Of a stretch of DNA of 64,000 nucleotides, positions 50,309 to 58,622 are shown piece after piece. Source of the stretch: DATKZH01 sp964475955 (GTDB lineage Bacteria > Planctomycetota > Planctomycetia > Pirellulales > Thermoguttaceae); assembly GCA_964475955.1 (NCBI GenBank), contig CAYYZY010000005.1, positions 1-64,000 of the forward strand, given 5' to 3'. The position numbers and the translations under genes are program-made. Within the stretch, counting starts at the first letter, position 1. Each line of letters starts with the position of its first letter. The notes under the pieces were generated by a model. It was given only the letters and a program-made list of their open reading frames with translations, did no database searches and was not told the origin of the DNA.

Positions 50309-50824
50309 ATGAAGACACTTATCCTTGGCCTGGGCAACCCGCTGGTGACCGACGACAGCGTCGGACTGCGCGTCGCCGCCGAGCTGAAACCGCGCCTTGC
50401 CGGCCGGCCCGACGTCGAGGTGGACGAGGACTACTGGGGCGGACTCCGGCTGATGGAGCGCATGGTCGGCTACGATCGGGCGATCGTGATCGACGCGCTC
50501 GTCACCGGCGGGGAGGCGGGCACGATTCACCGGCTGACGCCCGGCTCGCTCCCCACGCAGCGCTCCGCCTCGGCCCACGACATGAGCCTCCCCACCGCGC
50601 TGGCGTTCGGCCGCCAGGCCGGCGTGGCGCTTCCGGACGACGACAACATCCTCCTCATCGGCATCGAAGTGGAGGACGTGATCAATTTCGGCGAGGCGTG
50701 TACGGCCTCGGTTCAGGCCGCCGTTCCCCGAGCCGTCGAGTGCGCGCTGGAGGCGCTCGACGCTTGGCCTGCAAGCGAGTCGACGCCGCTCGGCGACGGC
50801 CCCCCCGATTCAAGCCTCGGGTGA
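50309..50824 (+). CDS. Hydrogenase maturation protease
   Basis: The 171-residue protein has the signature of HycI/HyaD-type endopeptidases, LGLGNPLVTDDSVGLRVA at the N-terminus (Asp of DD as a nickel ligand), then YDRAIVIDALVTGG. A C-terminal ligand region is LLIGIEVEDVINFGEACT. These enzymes trim the C-terminus of the [NiFe]-hydrogenase large subunit after nickel insertion. A matching large subunit (mvhA-like) starts at 63183. ATG 50309 gives the normal N-terminus MKTLILGLGN. It begins the hydrogenase locus, 44 bp after the slipin gene and 44 bp before hypA. Confidence 0.9.
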   Translation: MKTLILGLGNPLVTDDSVGLRVAAELKPRLAGRPDVEVDEDYWGGLRLMERMVGYDRAIVIDALVTGGEAGTIHRLTPGSLPTQRSASAHDMSLPTALAFGRQAGVALPDDDNILLIGIEVEDVINFGEACTASVQAAVPRAVECALEALDAWPASESTPLGDGPPDSSLG

Positions 50825-50867
50825 ACTTGCCCGTACCGCCCGCCTTCCCTTGGCAACCGACGCCGCC

Positions 50868-51215
50868 GTGCACGAGCTTTCCATCGTTCAAGCCCTGATC
50901 GACCAGGTGGAGCAGGAGGTCCGGCGCAGCGGCCACGACGGCCGCGTGACGGGGCTCGACGTGACGATCGGCCGCCTGTCGGGCGTGAACCCCGACGCAT
51001 TTCGGTTCGCCGTCGAGATGCTTTCGCCGGGCACGGTCCTGGAAACGGCCGAGGTGCGCGTCGCCGAGCCGTCGGCCACGTGCCGTTGCCGGGCCTGCGG
51101 CTGCGCCGTGGAGGTCGAGCAACTCGTCGCCGAGTGCCCCCAGTGCGGAAGCGGCGACGTGGTGCTCGAAGGGGGGCGCGACCTATGGCTTCAGTCGATC
51201 GAGCTGGAGGAGTGA
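50868..51215 (+). CDS. hypA: Hydrogenase nickel incorporation protein HypA
   Basis: The 115-residue protein starts at GTG 50868 as M-HELSIVQALIDQ. HypA needs His2 to bind nickel, so this start is preferred over TTG 50850, which would bury the MHELS motif. The zinc-site cysteines are present as CRCRACGCAV and CPQCGSGDV (about 75-105). HypA delivers nickel to the [NiFe]-hydrogenase large subunit together with HypB, which is not in the window. Length is typical (113-118). It follows the maturation protease closely, and both support the hydrogenase operon at 51776-64000. Confidence 0.94.
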   Translation: MHELSIVQALIDQVEQEVRRSGHDGRVTGLDVTIGRLSGVNPDAFRFAVEMLSPGTVLETAEVRVAEPSATCRCRACGCAVEVEQLVAECPQCGSGDVVLEGGRDLWLQSIELEE

Positions 51216-51775
51216 AGGCGCGTCGGCCGAGTGGATTTCGAGCCACGTGTCCGAGGGCGGGCGCGAGAGTTTTTTGTCCGCGCGGTTGCCTGCCGACACG
51301 CGATAGTCCACTCGTCGAGTCGTTTTCGCCCGCTTTGCGATAGCGACGATCTTGGCAATCTAGGCGGATCCCCCGAGGGCCGGCGCGCACCGGCCGAAAG
51401 CGGCGAAAAAATCCTTGCGCCCGCGCCGTCGGGCCGCTGGATGTGAGGGGTTTGACTGATCCCCCCGCGCGTAGCCTTCTGCGGGCCGACCGGGCGGCGC
51501 GTTCGACCCGGCGACGGCGAGCGGCGTTTCCGCATCATTCCCCCATCTACTTGTCGATGGATTTTTGGAGGCGGAGTTACGCCGGGCGGCGGCTTCTCCA
51601 AAGCGTTCTACGGGCTGCCAAGCGGCATGCGTGGCGGAAAAAACGCGTCACCGGCTCTTGACATCCATTAGGGGCTGTGCTATCCGTATAACCCTTACCT
51701 CGTTAGAGGTGTGTATCTCTCCCACACTGTATCGCTCCCTCGTACATCTTCTCTCGGCCGTGAAGGGAACGACCA
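51216..51775. other. Intergenic region upstream of the hydrogenase operon
   Basis: About 560 bp separate hypA from hdrC. A GGCCGG/CCGGCC hairpin lies near 51379-51396 and a T-run near 51270; neither is clearly a terminator. A promoter with TTGACA is near the right end. No ORF or RNA gene is supported. The length leaves room for regulator binding. Confidence 0.55.
51658..51686 (+). promoter_or_regulatory. Likely promoter of the hydrogenase/Hdr operon
   Basis: A perfect TTGACA (51658-51663) lies 17 bp before TATCCG (51681-51686), itself preceded by TGC as an extended -10. This is about 90 bp before hdrC. The -10 is weak, so activation by a regulator is plausible. Confidence 0.45.
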
Positions 51776-52342
51776 ATGAAGCCATCCGAGGCCAAACAAC
51801 TCAGCGAGGAGCTGCTCGCCAACGTGTACGCGCTTCCGAAGGGCGAGAAGATCAAGGAGTGCATCCAGTGCGGCACGTGTTCGGCGTCGTGCCCCTCGAA
51901 CGCGGCCATGGAGTACAGCCCTCGCGAGATCATCGCGGCCTTGCGCGCGGGGATGCTGGATCGAGTGCTCAACGCGAACACGGTCTGGATGTGCGTCTCC
52001 TGCTACTCGTGCACGGTCCGGTGCCCGGCCGGGATTCCTTTCACCGACGTGATGTACGAACTGAAGCGCCTGGAGGTCGACAAGGGGCTCTCCAGGGGCG
52101 CCAACGGGGCGGCCATGGCCACGGCCTTCGCCGAGACGGTCGACAAGTACGGCCGCAACGTGGAGACCCGGTTGCTGCAAACCTACTTCCTCCGCACGAA
52201 TCCCATCAAAGCACTCCCGCAAGTGCCCCTGGCGATGAAGCTCTTCTTCAAGGGCCGGTTGGAGGTGTTCGGCCGCAAAATCAAGGGGCTGAACGGCCTC
52301 CGCAAGATGTTGGCCGCTATCGAGGAGAATGGAACGAAATGA
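51776..52342 (+). CDS. hdrC: Heterodisulfide reductase subunit C-like iron-sulfur protein
   Basis: The 188-residue protein has two [4Fe-4S] motifs, CIQCGTCSASCP (about 29-40) and CVSCYSCTVRCP (about 73-84), in the HdrC arrangement, plus a helical C-terminus. HdrC passes electrons between HdrA and the catalytic HdrB. The stop overlaps the HdrB start as ATGA (52339-52342), so the two are translationally coupled. ATG 51776 follows GGGAACGACCA. Length is close to HdrC (180-200). It starts an operon with HdrB, HdrA halves, Nuo-type modules and a [NiFe]-hydrogenase. Confidence 0.93.
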   Translation: MKPSEAKQLSEELLANVYALPKGEKIKECIQCGTCSASCPSNAAMEYSPREIIAALRAGMLDRVLNANTVWMCVSCYSCTVRCPAGIPFTDVMYELKRLEVDKGLSRGANGAAMATAFAETVDKYGRNVETRLLQTYFLRTNPIKALPQVPLAMKLFFKGRLEVFGRKIKGLNGLRKMLAAIEENGTK

Positions 52343-53232
52343 TCAACGCGACCTCCCAGGCCTACTCGTACTTCCCCGGCTGCTCGCTGACGGCCACCAA
52401 CCGGGCTTACGACGTCTCGACCCGCAGCGTCGCCGAGGCGCTCGGCGTGAAGCTCTCGGAGCTGGAGGACTGGAACTGCTGCGGGGCCACCGCCTACCTC
52501 CCCATCCGCGAGAAACGCTCCTTCGTCCTCTCGGCGCGCAACCTGGCCATCGCCGAAAAGCAGGGCCGCGACCTGGCCACCATCTGCAACGCCTGCTACG
52601 TCGTGCTGCGCAAGACCAACAAGTACATCGCCGAGGACCGCAAGCTGGCCGCCGAGGTCCGCGGCGCGCTGAAGGCGGGCGGCATGGACTACCACGGCAC
52701 CGTGCGCGTGCGCCATTTCCTCGACATCGTCGTCAACGATCTGGGCGAGGAGGCGGTCCGGTCGCGCGTCAAGCGGGACCTCTCCGGGCTGAAGGTGGCG
52801 TGCTACTCCGGGTGCCAGCTCAGCCGGCCCTTCGACGACATCGACGACGCCGAGTTCCCGGTCATCATGGACCGCCTGATCGGCTGGCTGGGCGCCGAGG
52901 CGGTCCCCTTCCCCTTGAGCGCGAAGTGCTGCGGGGGCCTGGCGATGACCACGGCCCCGGAGACGGGCCAACTGCTGACGGGCAAGATCCTCAAAGGGGC
53001 CAAGCAGCGCGGGGCCGACTGCGTGCTGACGGCGTGCCCGCTGTGCCAGATCAACCTCGAGGCGTACCAGGATAAGGTGGGCGAGAGGGTGGAGGCCGAC
53101 TGCCACGTTCCGGTCCTCTATTTCACGCAACTGATGGGCAGCGCCTTCGGCCTGGACGCCAAAGCGCTGGCCCTGCGCGACAGTCTCACGCCGGTGGAAG
53201 CCTTGGTTCAGGAAAAGGTGGGTAGCCGATGA
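52339..53232 (+). CDS. hdrB: Heterodisulfide reductase subunit B-like protein
   Basis: The 297-residue protein has the two cysteine-rich CCG domains of HdrB: PGCSLTATN, NCCGAT and CNACY in the first half, and CYSGCQLSRP, KCCGGLAM and CPLCQINLE in the second. In HdrB these hold two noncubane [4Fe-4S] clusters that reduce a disulfide. In methanogens that substrate is CoM-S-S-CoB; here it is unknown. The ATGA overlap with hdrC and the overlap with the HdrA-N fusion (53229) make a tight HdrCBA unit. The set of HdrB cysteines is complete, so the active site should form. Confidence 0.94.
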   Translation: MINATSQAYSYFPGCSLTATNRAYDVSTRSVAEALGVKLSELEDWNCCGATAYLPIREKRSFVLSARNLAIAEKQGRDLATICNACYVVLRKTNKYIAEDRKLAAEVRGALKAGGMDYHGTVRVRHFLDIVVNDLGEEAVRSRVKRDLSGLKVACYSGCQLSRPFDDIDDAEFPVIMDRLIGWLGAEAVPFPLSAKCCGGLAMTTAPETGQLLTGKILKGAKQRGADCVLTACPLCQINLEAYQDKVGERVEADCHVPVLYFTQLMGSAFGLDAKALALRDSLTPVEALVQEKVGSR

Positions 53233-54509
53233 ACGACGACAGACGAATTGGGGTCTACGTTTGCCACTGCGGATCGAACATCGCGCAGACGGTCGACGTC
53301 GAGGCGGTCGCCGAGCACGCCCAGACGATCCCCGGCGTGGTGGTCTCCCGGTCGTACAAGTACATGTGCTCCGATCCCGGCCAGGAGATCGTCAAGCAGG
53401 ACATCGTCGAGCACAAGCTCAACCGCGTCGTGGTCGCCTCCTGCTCGCCCCTGATGCACGAGGCCACCTTCCGCAAGGCGTGCGAAGACGCGGGTCTCAA
53501 CCGCTTCCTCTTTCAAATGGCCAACATCCGGGAGCACTGCTCCTGGGTCCACTCCAACCGCCGCGAGGCGACCGCCAAGGCGAAGCGGCTGGTCGGCGGG
53601 GCCGTGCGCCGCGTGTGGTGGCACGAGGCGCTCGAGGAGCGCGAGGTCCCGGTCCGCCCCGAAACGCTCGTCGTCGGCGCCGGAATCGCCGGCATCGAGG
53701 CCGCCCTGCGGATCGCCAACTCGGGCAAGAAGGTCTACCTCGTCGAACGGCAGCCCTCCATCGGGGGCCACATGGCCCAGTTCGACAAGACCTTCCCCAC
53801 GCTCGACTGCGCCGCCTGCATCCTTACGCCGAGGATGGTCGAGGTCGGAGAGCACCCCAACATCAAGCTGATGAGCTACTCCGAGGTGGACGACGTCTCC
53901 GGCTACGTGGGCAACTTCAAGGTGAAGGTCAATCGCAGGGCGCGGTACGTCGACGAGGACAAGTGCACCGGATGCGGCCTCTGCGTGGAGAGCTGCCTGG
54001 TACGCCACGCTCCCTACCTCGAGCCGGCGGAAGAGGTCGAGGTCAAGCTCGAACCTGAGGAGCGGTCGAAGCTGGAGGGCATCGTCGCGGCGTATCAGGA
54101 CGGCACCTCGGCGCTGGTGCCCATCTTGCAGGACGTGCAGACCACCTTCGACTACCTGCCCGAAAACGCGTTGCAGTTCCTCGCCAAGCGGTTGAGCGTT
54201 CCGCTGGCGCAGATCTATCGGCTGGCCAGCTTCTACGACGCCTTCAGCCTGACGCCGCGGGGCAAACACGTGATTCGCGTGTGCATGGGGACGGCGTGCT
54301 ACGTCAAGGGAGCGAATCGGATCCTCGAGGCGCTCCAGAAGGAATTGGGGGTTGGACCCGACGAGACGACGCCCGACGGGCAGTTCACGCTGGAAACGGT
54401 CAACTGTCTCGGCTGCTGCGGCCAGTCGCCCGTGGTGACGGTCGACGAAGAGATCTTCGGCTATTTCAAGCAGACCAAGGTGCCCGAACTCATCCACACG
54501 TACGCCTGA
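53229..54509 (+). CDS. HdrA N-terminal half fused to NuoE-type [2Fe-2S] domain
   Basis: The 426-residue fusion starts as HdrA (VYVCHCGSNI, YKYMCSDPGQ, VVVASCSPLMHE, about 8-85). The FAD site is VVGAGIAGIEAALRIA (about 149), with FPTLDCAACILTP, then one ferredoxin motif CTGCGLCVESC (about 246). The usual HdrA continuation is absent. From about residue 275 the sequence is a NuoE/HymA-type [2Fe-2S] thioredoxin fold: QTTFDYLPENALQFLA, CMGTAC (about 352) and CLGCCG (about 393). The missing HdrA C-terminal half is encoded at 59821-61596. HdrA carries the bifurcating FAD; NuoE links to NuoF, encoded at 54931. It overlaps hdrB by 4 bp. The split is the odd feature. Confidence 0.92.
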   Translation: MNDDRRIGVYVCHCGSNIAQTVDVEAVAEHAQTIPGVVVSRSYKYMCSDPGQEIVKQDIVEHKLNRVVVASCSPLMHEATFRKACEDAGLNRFLFQMANIREHCSWVHSNRREATAKAKRLVGGAVRRVWWHEALEEREVPVRPETLVVGAGIAGIEAALRIANSGKKVYLVERQPSIGGHMAQFDKTFPTLDCAACILTPRMVEVGEHPNIKLMSYSEVDDVSGYVGNFKVKVNRRARYVDEDKCTGCGLCVESCLVRHAPYLEPAEEVEVKLEPEERSKLEGIVAAYQDGTSALVPILQDVQTTFDYLPENALQFLAKRLSVPLAQIYRLASFYDAFSLTPRGKHVIRVCMGTACYVKGANRILEALQKELGVGPDETTPDGQFTLETVNCLGCCGQSPVVTVDEEIFGYFKQTKVPELIHTYA

Positions 54510-54527
54510 GGAGGGAGGACCGCCCCG

Positions 54528-54911
54528 ATGTCGAAACTCAAACCGGGGGACTTGGCTGCCCTTGCGGAGAAGAGCAAACGGACGATGCTCTTGCGTGAGG
54601 GAGCAGGCCGGGCCAAAGTGATCGTTCACATGGGGACGTGCGGCATCGCCGCGGGTGCCCGAAAGGTGATGAAGGCGATCATGGACGAGGCGGAGGCGAG
54701 AGACGTTCAGGACGTGATCGTCACCATTTCGAGCTGCGCCGGCCTGTGCAGCCGCGAACCCATGGTGACCGTGGAACTGGAAGGCGAGCCCGCCGTCAAG
54801 TACGTCGACATGACGCCGGAAAAGGCCAAGAAGGTCTTCGCCGAGCACGTGCTTGGCGGCCAGATCGTTACGGAGTACGCGCTGGCGGCCGGAAGCGAAA
54901 GAACTCTTTGA
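54528..54911 (+). CDS. Thioredoxin-like [2Fe-2S] ferredoxin
   Basis: The 127-residue protein resembles the small thioredoxin-fold ferredoxins that accompany electron-bifurcating hydrogenases. Its motifs are VHMGTCGIAAGARKV (Cys38), then SCAGLCSREPMVTV (Cys70 and Cys74), and the C-terminal AEHVLGGQIVTEY. Three of the four expected cluster cysteines are clear; the first is not obvious, as in several related proteins I recall. A role as electron relay between HdrA/NuoE and NuoF is inferred. It lies 18 bp after the HdrA-NuoE fusion. GGGAGGACCGCCCCG precedes ATG 54528. Confidence 0.88.
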   Translation: MSKLKPGDLAALAEKSKRTMLLREGAGRAKVIVHMGTCGIAAGARKVMKAIMDEAEARDVQDVIVTISSCAGLCSREPMVTVELEGEPAVKYVDMTPEKAKKVFAEHVLGGQIVTEYALAAGSERTL

Positions 54912-54930
54912 GTTTGAGGAGTCTCGGATA

Positions 54931-56742
54931 ATGCCACACCGAGTAAACGCGCTGATATGCACGTGCACCAATTGCATATCGAACGGCTCCCTGGCAGTGA
55001 AGGAGGCCCTGGAAAAAGAGATCGCCCGATGCGGATTGGAAGACGACGTGGCCGTCGTTCCCACGGGGGCGGGCGGGCTGTGCGTTCGGGGACCGATCCT
55101 CGTCGTCCAGCCCGACGGGATCTTCTACGAGCAGTTGAGCCCCAAGGACGCGCCCCGACTCGTCGAGGAGCACTTCCTGAAGGGGCGGCCCGTTGAGGCC
55201 CTGATGTACACTCCCCCCGGCAAGGAAGCGCCCATCCCGGAACTCCGCTCGATCCCGTTTTTCAAGGACCAGCGGCTGGTCGCGCTCCGCAACCGCGGCA
55301 TGATCGATCCCGACAAGATCGACGAGTACATCGCTCGCGACGGCTACAAGGCCCTGGAGAAAGCCCTCGACTCGATGACCCCGCAACAGGTCATCGATGA
55401 GGTCAAGGCGTCGGGTCTGCGGGGCCGCGGCGGCGCCGGTTTCTCCACGGGGCGCAAGTGGGAGAGCAGGGCCCGCATGGAAGGCAGCCCCAAGTACGTG
55501 ATCTGCAACGCCGACGAAGGCGACCCCGGGGCCTTCATGGACCGAAGCATCATCGAGGCCGATCCGCACTCGGTGATCGAGGGGATGGCGATCGGAGCCT
55601 ACGCCGTCGGCGCCTCGAAGGGGTACGTATACGTCCGCATGGAATACCCGCTGGCCGTGGAGAGGATGGGCCGGGCGATCGAGCAGGCGCGGGACGTGGG
55701 GCTGTTGGGCGAAGACATCCTCGGCTCCGGTTTCGATTTCGAACTGGAGATCTTCCGGGGTGCCGGGGCGTTTGTGTGCGGCGAAACCACCGCCCTGGTC
55801 GCGTCGATCGAGGGAAAGCCCCCCGAACCGCGGCAGCGGCCTCCGCGCACCGCCTTGTGGGGAAAGCCCACCGTGATCAACAACGTGGAGACCTGGGCCA
55901 ACGTCCCGGCGATCCTCAACTGGGGGGCTGGCTGGTTCGCCGAGATGGGGACGGAGAAGAGCAAGGGGACCAAGGTCTTCTCGCTCGCCGGAAACGTCGT
56001 CAACGCCGGCCTCGTTGAGGTCCCCATGGGGATCACCCTCCGCGAGATCGTGTACGAAATCGGCGGCGGCATTCCCAACGGGAAGGAACTCAAGGCCGTG
56101 CAGACGGGCGGGCCCTCCGGTGGCTTCATCCCCGCCAGCCTCCTCGACCTGCCGGTCGACTTCGAGCGGTTGCAGGAGGCGGGCGCGATCATGGGGTCCG
56201 GCGGAATGATCGTCATCGACGAGGATTCCTGCATCGTCGACGTCGCCAAATACTTCCTCGAATTCACCAACGACGAATCATGCGGGAAATGCACTTCCTG
56301 CCGCGAGGGATCGGAAGCCCTGTACCTCATCCTGGACAGGATCCAGAACGGCCAGGGGCAAGAGGGCGACGTCGAGTTGCTGGAAGAGTTGGGTGAGGCG
56401 GTGCGCGACGCCTCACTCTGCGGACTCGGCCAGTCGCTGCCCAATCCCGTCCTCAGCGCAGTGATCCACTTCCGCGACGAGTTCGAAGCCCACATCCGCG
56501 ACAAGGTCTGCCCCGGCGGGGTCTGCAAGGCCCTCTTCCAGTACGAGATCGACGAAGACAAATGCACTCGCTGCGGCCTGTGCAAGAAGAACTGCGGTTA
56601 CGGCGCCATTGAGGGAGAACGCAAGCAAGTTCACCGGATCCTGACCGACCGGTGTTCGAAATGCGGCGCGTGCTACGAGGTCTGCCCGTCCGACGCCGTT
56701 GTGAAGGTCCCCGCAATGAAGAAGGAACTGGCGTCCGTATGA
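54931..56742 (+). CDS. NuoF/HymB-type NADH-binding flavoprotein with ferredoxin tail
   Basis: The 603-residue protein has an N-terminal thioredoxin-like [2Fe-2S] region (ICTCTNC, GAGGLCVRGP, about 1-90). A NuoF core follows with the NADH/FMN glycine-rich loop GLRGRGGAGFSTGRKW (about 163), CNADEGDPGAFMDR and GAYAVGASKGYVYVR. The [4Fe-4S] site is SCGKCTSCREG (about 450) plus Cys in SLCGLGQS. Two C-terminal ferredoxin motifs are CTRCGLCKKNC (about 544) and CSKCGACYEVCP (about 575). It is the HymB/HydB/NfnF-type subunit that exchanges electrons with NAD(P)H. It is the NAD(H) entry point of the predicted complex. GAGGAG sits before ATG 54931. Confidence 0.94.
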   Translation: MPHRVNALICTCTNCISNGSLAVKEALEKEIARCGLEDDVAVVPTGAGGLCVRGPILVVQPDGIFYEQLSPKDAPRLVEEHFLKGRPVEALMYTPPGKEAPIPELRSIPFFKDQRLVALRNRGMIDPDKIDEYIARDGYKALEKALDSMTPQQVIDEVKASGLRGRGGAGFSTGRKWESRARMEGSPKYVICNADEGDPGAFMDRSIIEADPHSVIEGMAIGAYAVGASKGYVYVRMEYPLAVERMGRAIEQARDVGLLGEDILGSGFDFELEIFRGAGAFVCGETTALVASIEGKPPEPRQRPPRTALWGKPTVINNVETWANVPAILNWGAGWFAEMGTEKSKGTKVFSLAGNVVNAGLVEVPMGITLREIVYEIGGGIPNGKELKAVQTGGPSGGFIPASLLDLPVDFERLQEAGAIMGSGGMIVIDEDSCIVDVAKYFLEFTNDESCGKCTSCREGSEALYLILDRIQNGQGQEGDVELLEELGEAVRDASLCGLGQSLPNPVLSAVIHFRDEFEAHIRDKVCPGGVCKALFQYEIDEDKCTRCGLCKKNCGYGAIEGERKQVHRILTDRCSKCGACYEVCPSDAVVKVPAMKKELASV

Positions 56743-56893
56743 GAGCCACCAACGTGAGCTTCGCGGCGAGATGCCGCTTGCGCGGGTCTCCGGTGGGGCA
56801 GCCGCCGGTCCCAACCGGTGTTGGACCAAGCCGTGTCTGGCAAGGCCCGCCGGGCATCTGGGAAGGCCCCGCCTGCGCAAGGGGGCATCAACG

Positions 56894-57250
56894 ATGACGT
56901 TGGAGGAAGTGAAGACGATCCTCGAGGCCGAGGTCGTCGCAGGCACGGACTTGCATCGGATAACCGTGGGAATGGGCTGCGGCGCCGACCTGATGAGCGA
57001 CGTGTTGGCGTTCACCAAGACCGGGGCCCTGCTGCTGACCGGGTTGACCAATTCGCAGGTCGTCCGCACCAGTGAGATGGCCGACGTCGCGGCCATCTGC
57101 TTCGTTCGCGGGAAAACTCCGCCGGAGGAGACGATCGAACTGGCCCGCAGACACGGCTTGCCCCTGCTCTCCACGCGGCTCCCGATGTTCGAGGCGTGCG
57201 GCCGTCTGTATCGCGAAGGGTTGCAGGGATGTTCGGAAGGGGGGCAGTGA
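56894..57250 (+). CDS. DRTGG-domain protein
   Basis: The 118-residue protein resembles stand-alone DRTGG domains: VKTILEAEVVAGTDLHRITV, GCGADLMSDVLAFTK and PLLSTRLPMFEACGRLYREG. DRTGG domains are found in phosphotransacetylase-like and kinase-like proteins, and single copies sit in hydrogenase operons of several anaerobes. The role is unknown, possibly a regulatory binding module. A 151-bp gap follows the NuoF gene. ATG 56894 is preceded by GGGGGCATCAACG. A similar domain is encoded at 58191-58565. Confidence 0.82.
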   Translation: MTLEEVKTILEAEVVAGTDLHRITVGMGCGADLMSDVLAFTKTGALLLTGLTNSQVVRTSEMADVAAICFVRGKTPPEETIELARRHGLPLLSTRLPMFEACGRLYREGLQGCSEGGQ

Positions 57251-57268
57251 ACGCCAGGGGACGCCCGG

Positions 57269-58204
57269 GTGAGCGAGAAAGGGAAGGTCACCAAAACGCA
57301 GGAGATGGTGTATGAGATGAAGGTCCGCGACGTGATGACCGGCGAGGTCATCACCGTCGGGCCGAAACACATGATGAGCGAGCTGAGGGGCGTGCTGCGG
57401 CGGAATCGGATCTCCGGGCTTCCGGTGGCCGAGGAGGGGAGGCTGCTGGGCATCATCAGTGTGGAAGACTTCATCAAGTGGTTGGCCGATCGCCACGAGG
57501 ACTGCTGCATCGAAGAGCGAATGACCCACCAACTGGAAACCGTGCACGACGACGACCCGCTGGTGCTGGCCGTCGACAAGTTCGAGAAAACCGGCCTGGG
57601 AAGGCTTCCCGTGGTCACTCGCGACCGCGCCTCGCTGACCGGAATCCTCACCAAGGGAGACGTGATCGAGGGGCTGCTCAAGAAGCTGGAGGTCGACTAC
57701 CAGGAGGAAGAGATCCACCACTACCGGGCGAGCCACATTTTCGAGGACATCGAGGCGGACGGCACGACGTTGATGTTTCAGTACTACGTTCAAGGCCACG
57801 ATTTCCAGCGCGCCGGCGAGAGCTCCAGCCGACTGAAGCGGACCCTCAAGCGGCTCGGCGTGCGCCCCGACCTCGTACGCCGCGTGGCCATCGCCAGCTA
57901 CGAAGCCGAAATGAACCAGGTCGTCTTTACCGAAGGTGGAATGATCCGCGCCCGCGTGCAGCCCAACCGAGTCTTCCTCGAAGTGGAGGACCTCGGGCCC
58001 GGCATCGACGACCTGGAGATGGCGATGCGGCCCGGCTACTCCACCGCCCCGGAGTGGGTCCGGGAGCTCGGTTTCGGAGCCGGGATGGGCCTGAACAACA
58101 TCCAGAAGAGCAGCGACACGTTCGACATCCGGTCGGAGCTCGGAAAGGGAACACTGCTGAAGGCCTCGTTCGAGATCGACGGGCAAGCCGATGAGACTGG
58201 CTGA
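57269..58204 (+). CDS. Paired CBS domains with anti-sigma-type ATPase domain
   Basis: The 311-residue protein has two CBS domains (about 15-140, with KVRDVMTGEVITVGP and GRLPVVTRDRASLTGILTKG) that usually bind adenosine nucleotides. The C-terminal HATPase region (about 190-305) has the N-box-like ASYEAEMNQVVFTEGG and the G-box-like GFGAGMGLNNIQKSSD. It resembles RsbW/anti-sigma kinases. This suggests a sensor of cell energy state acting on the hydrogenase or on a regulator. GTG 57269 is used; it starts 18 bp after the DRTGG gene. The stop overlaps the next DRTGG gene by 14 bp. Confidence 0.87.
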   Translation: MSEKGKVTKTQEMVYEMKVRDVMTGEVITVGPKHMMSELRGVLRRNRISGLPVAEEGRLLGIISVEDFIKWLADRHEDCCIEERMTHQLETVHDDDPLVLAVDKFEKTGLGRLPVVTRDRASLTGILTKGDVIEGLLKKLEVDYQEEEIHHYRASHIFEDIEADGTTLMFQYYVQGHDFQRAGESSSRLKRTLKRLGVRPDLVRRVAIASYEAEMNQVVFTEGGMIRARVQPNRVFLEVEDLGPGIDDLEMAMRPGYSTAPEWVRELGFGAGMGLNNIQKSSDTFDIRSELGKGTLLKASFEIDGQADETG

Positions 58205-58565
58205 ACTGGTCGACCAACTGAGCCTGGAGGTGAAGACGGCCCCGAGCGGGCTGGCCGCGGAGGTTACCGGAGGGTACGCGAGCGACCTGTTAAGCGACGT
58301 GCTGGCCCACGGGCGCGAGGGCGACGTTTGGGTCACCCTGCAAGTTCATCGAAACATCGTGGCCGTGGCGAGCATGAAGGACCTGGCCGGGATCATCCTG
58401 GTGGGCGGCCGCGAGCCGGAGGAGGAAACGGTTGAGAAGGCGGAAGCGGAAAACATACCGGTCCTGGTGAGTCGGTTGCCGGCGTTCGAGCTCGTCGGCA
58501 GGCTCTACGGCCGGGGAATCCGGGGGGCCTGCCCCGAGCAAGCCGCGGAGCCGGGCGGGGGATGA
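58191..58565 (+). CDS. DRTGG-domain protein
   Basis: The 124-residue protein is a second stand-alone DRTGG domain, with VKTAPSGLAAEVTGGYASDL, LSDVLAHGREGDVWVTLQVH and PVLVSRLPAFELVGRLYGRG. It overlaps the CBS-ATPase gene by 14 bp and precedes the PHP-ATPase gene by 57 bp. A paralogue at 56894-57250 lies on the other side of the CBS-ATPase gene, so the two DRTGG proteins may form a pair with it. The function is unknown. Its Gly-Ala-Cys-Pro-rich tail is not part of the domain. Confidence 0.82.
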   Translation: MRLAELVDQLSLEVKTAPSGLAAEVTGGYASDLLSDVLAHGREGDVWVTLQVHRNIVAVASMKDLAGIILVGGREPEEETVEKAEAENIPVLVSRLPAFELVGRLYGRGIRGACPEQAAEPGGG

Positions 58566-58622
58566 ACCGTTCGCCGCGCGTCGGCAGGGCATCCCCAACG
58601 CGGCCAACCGCGGAAGCCGGCG

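Noticed and set aside
56739..56897. Short ORF between the NuoF-type gene and the first DRTGG gene
   Set aside because: About 50 residues, Gly/Pro-rich, no family resemblance and no ribosome binding site; better read as spacer.
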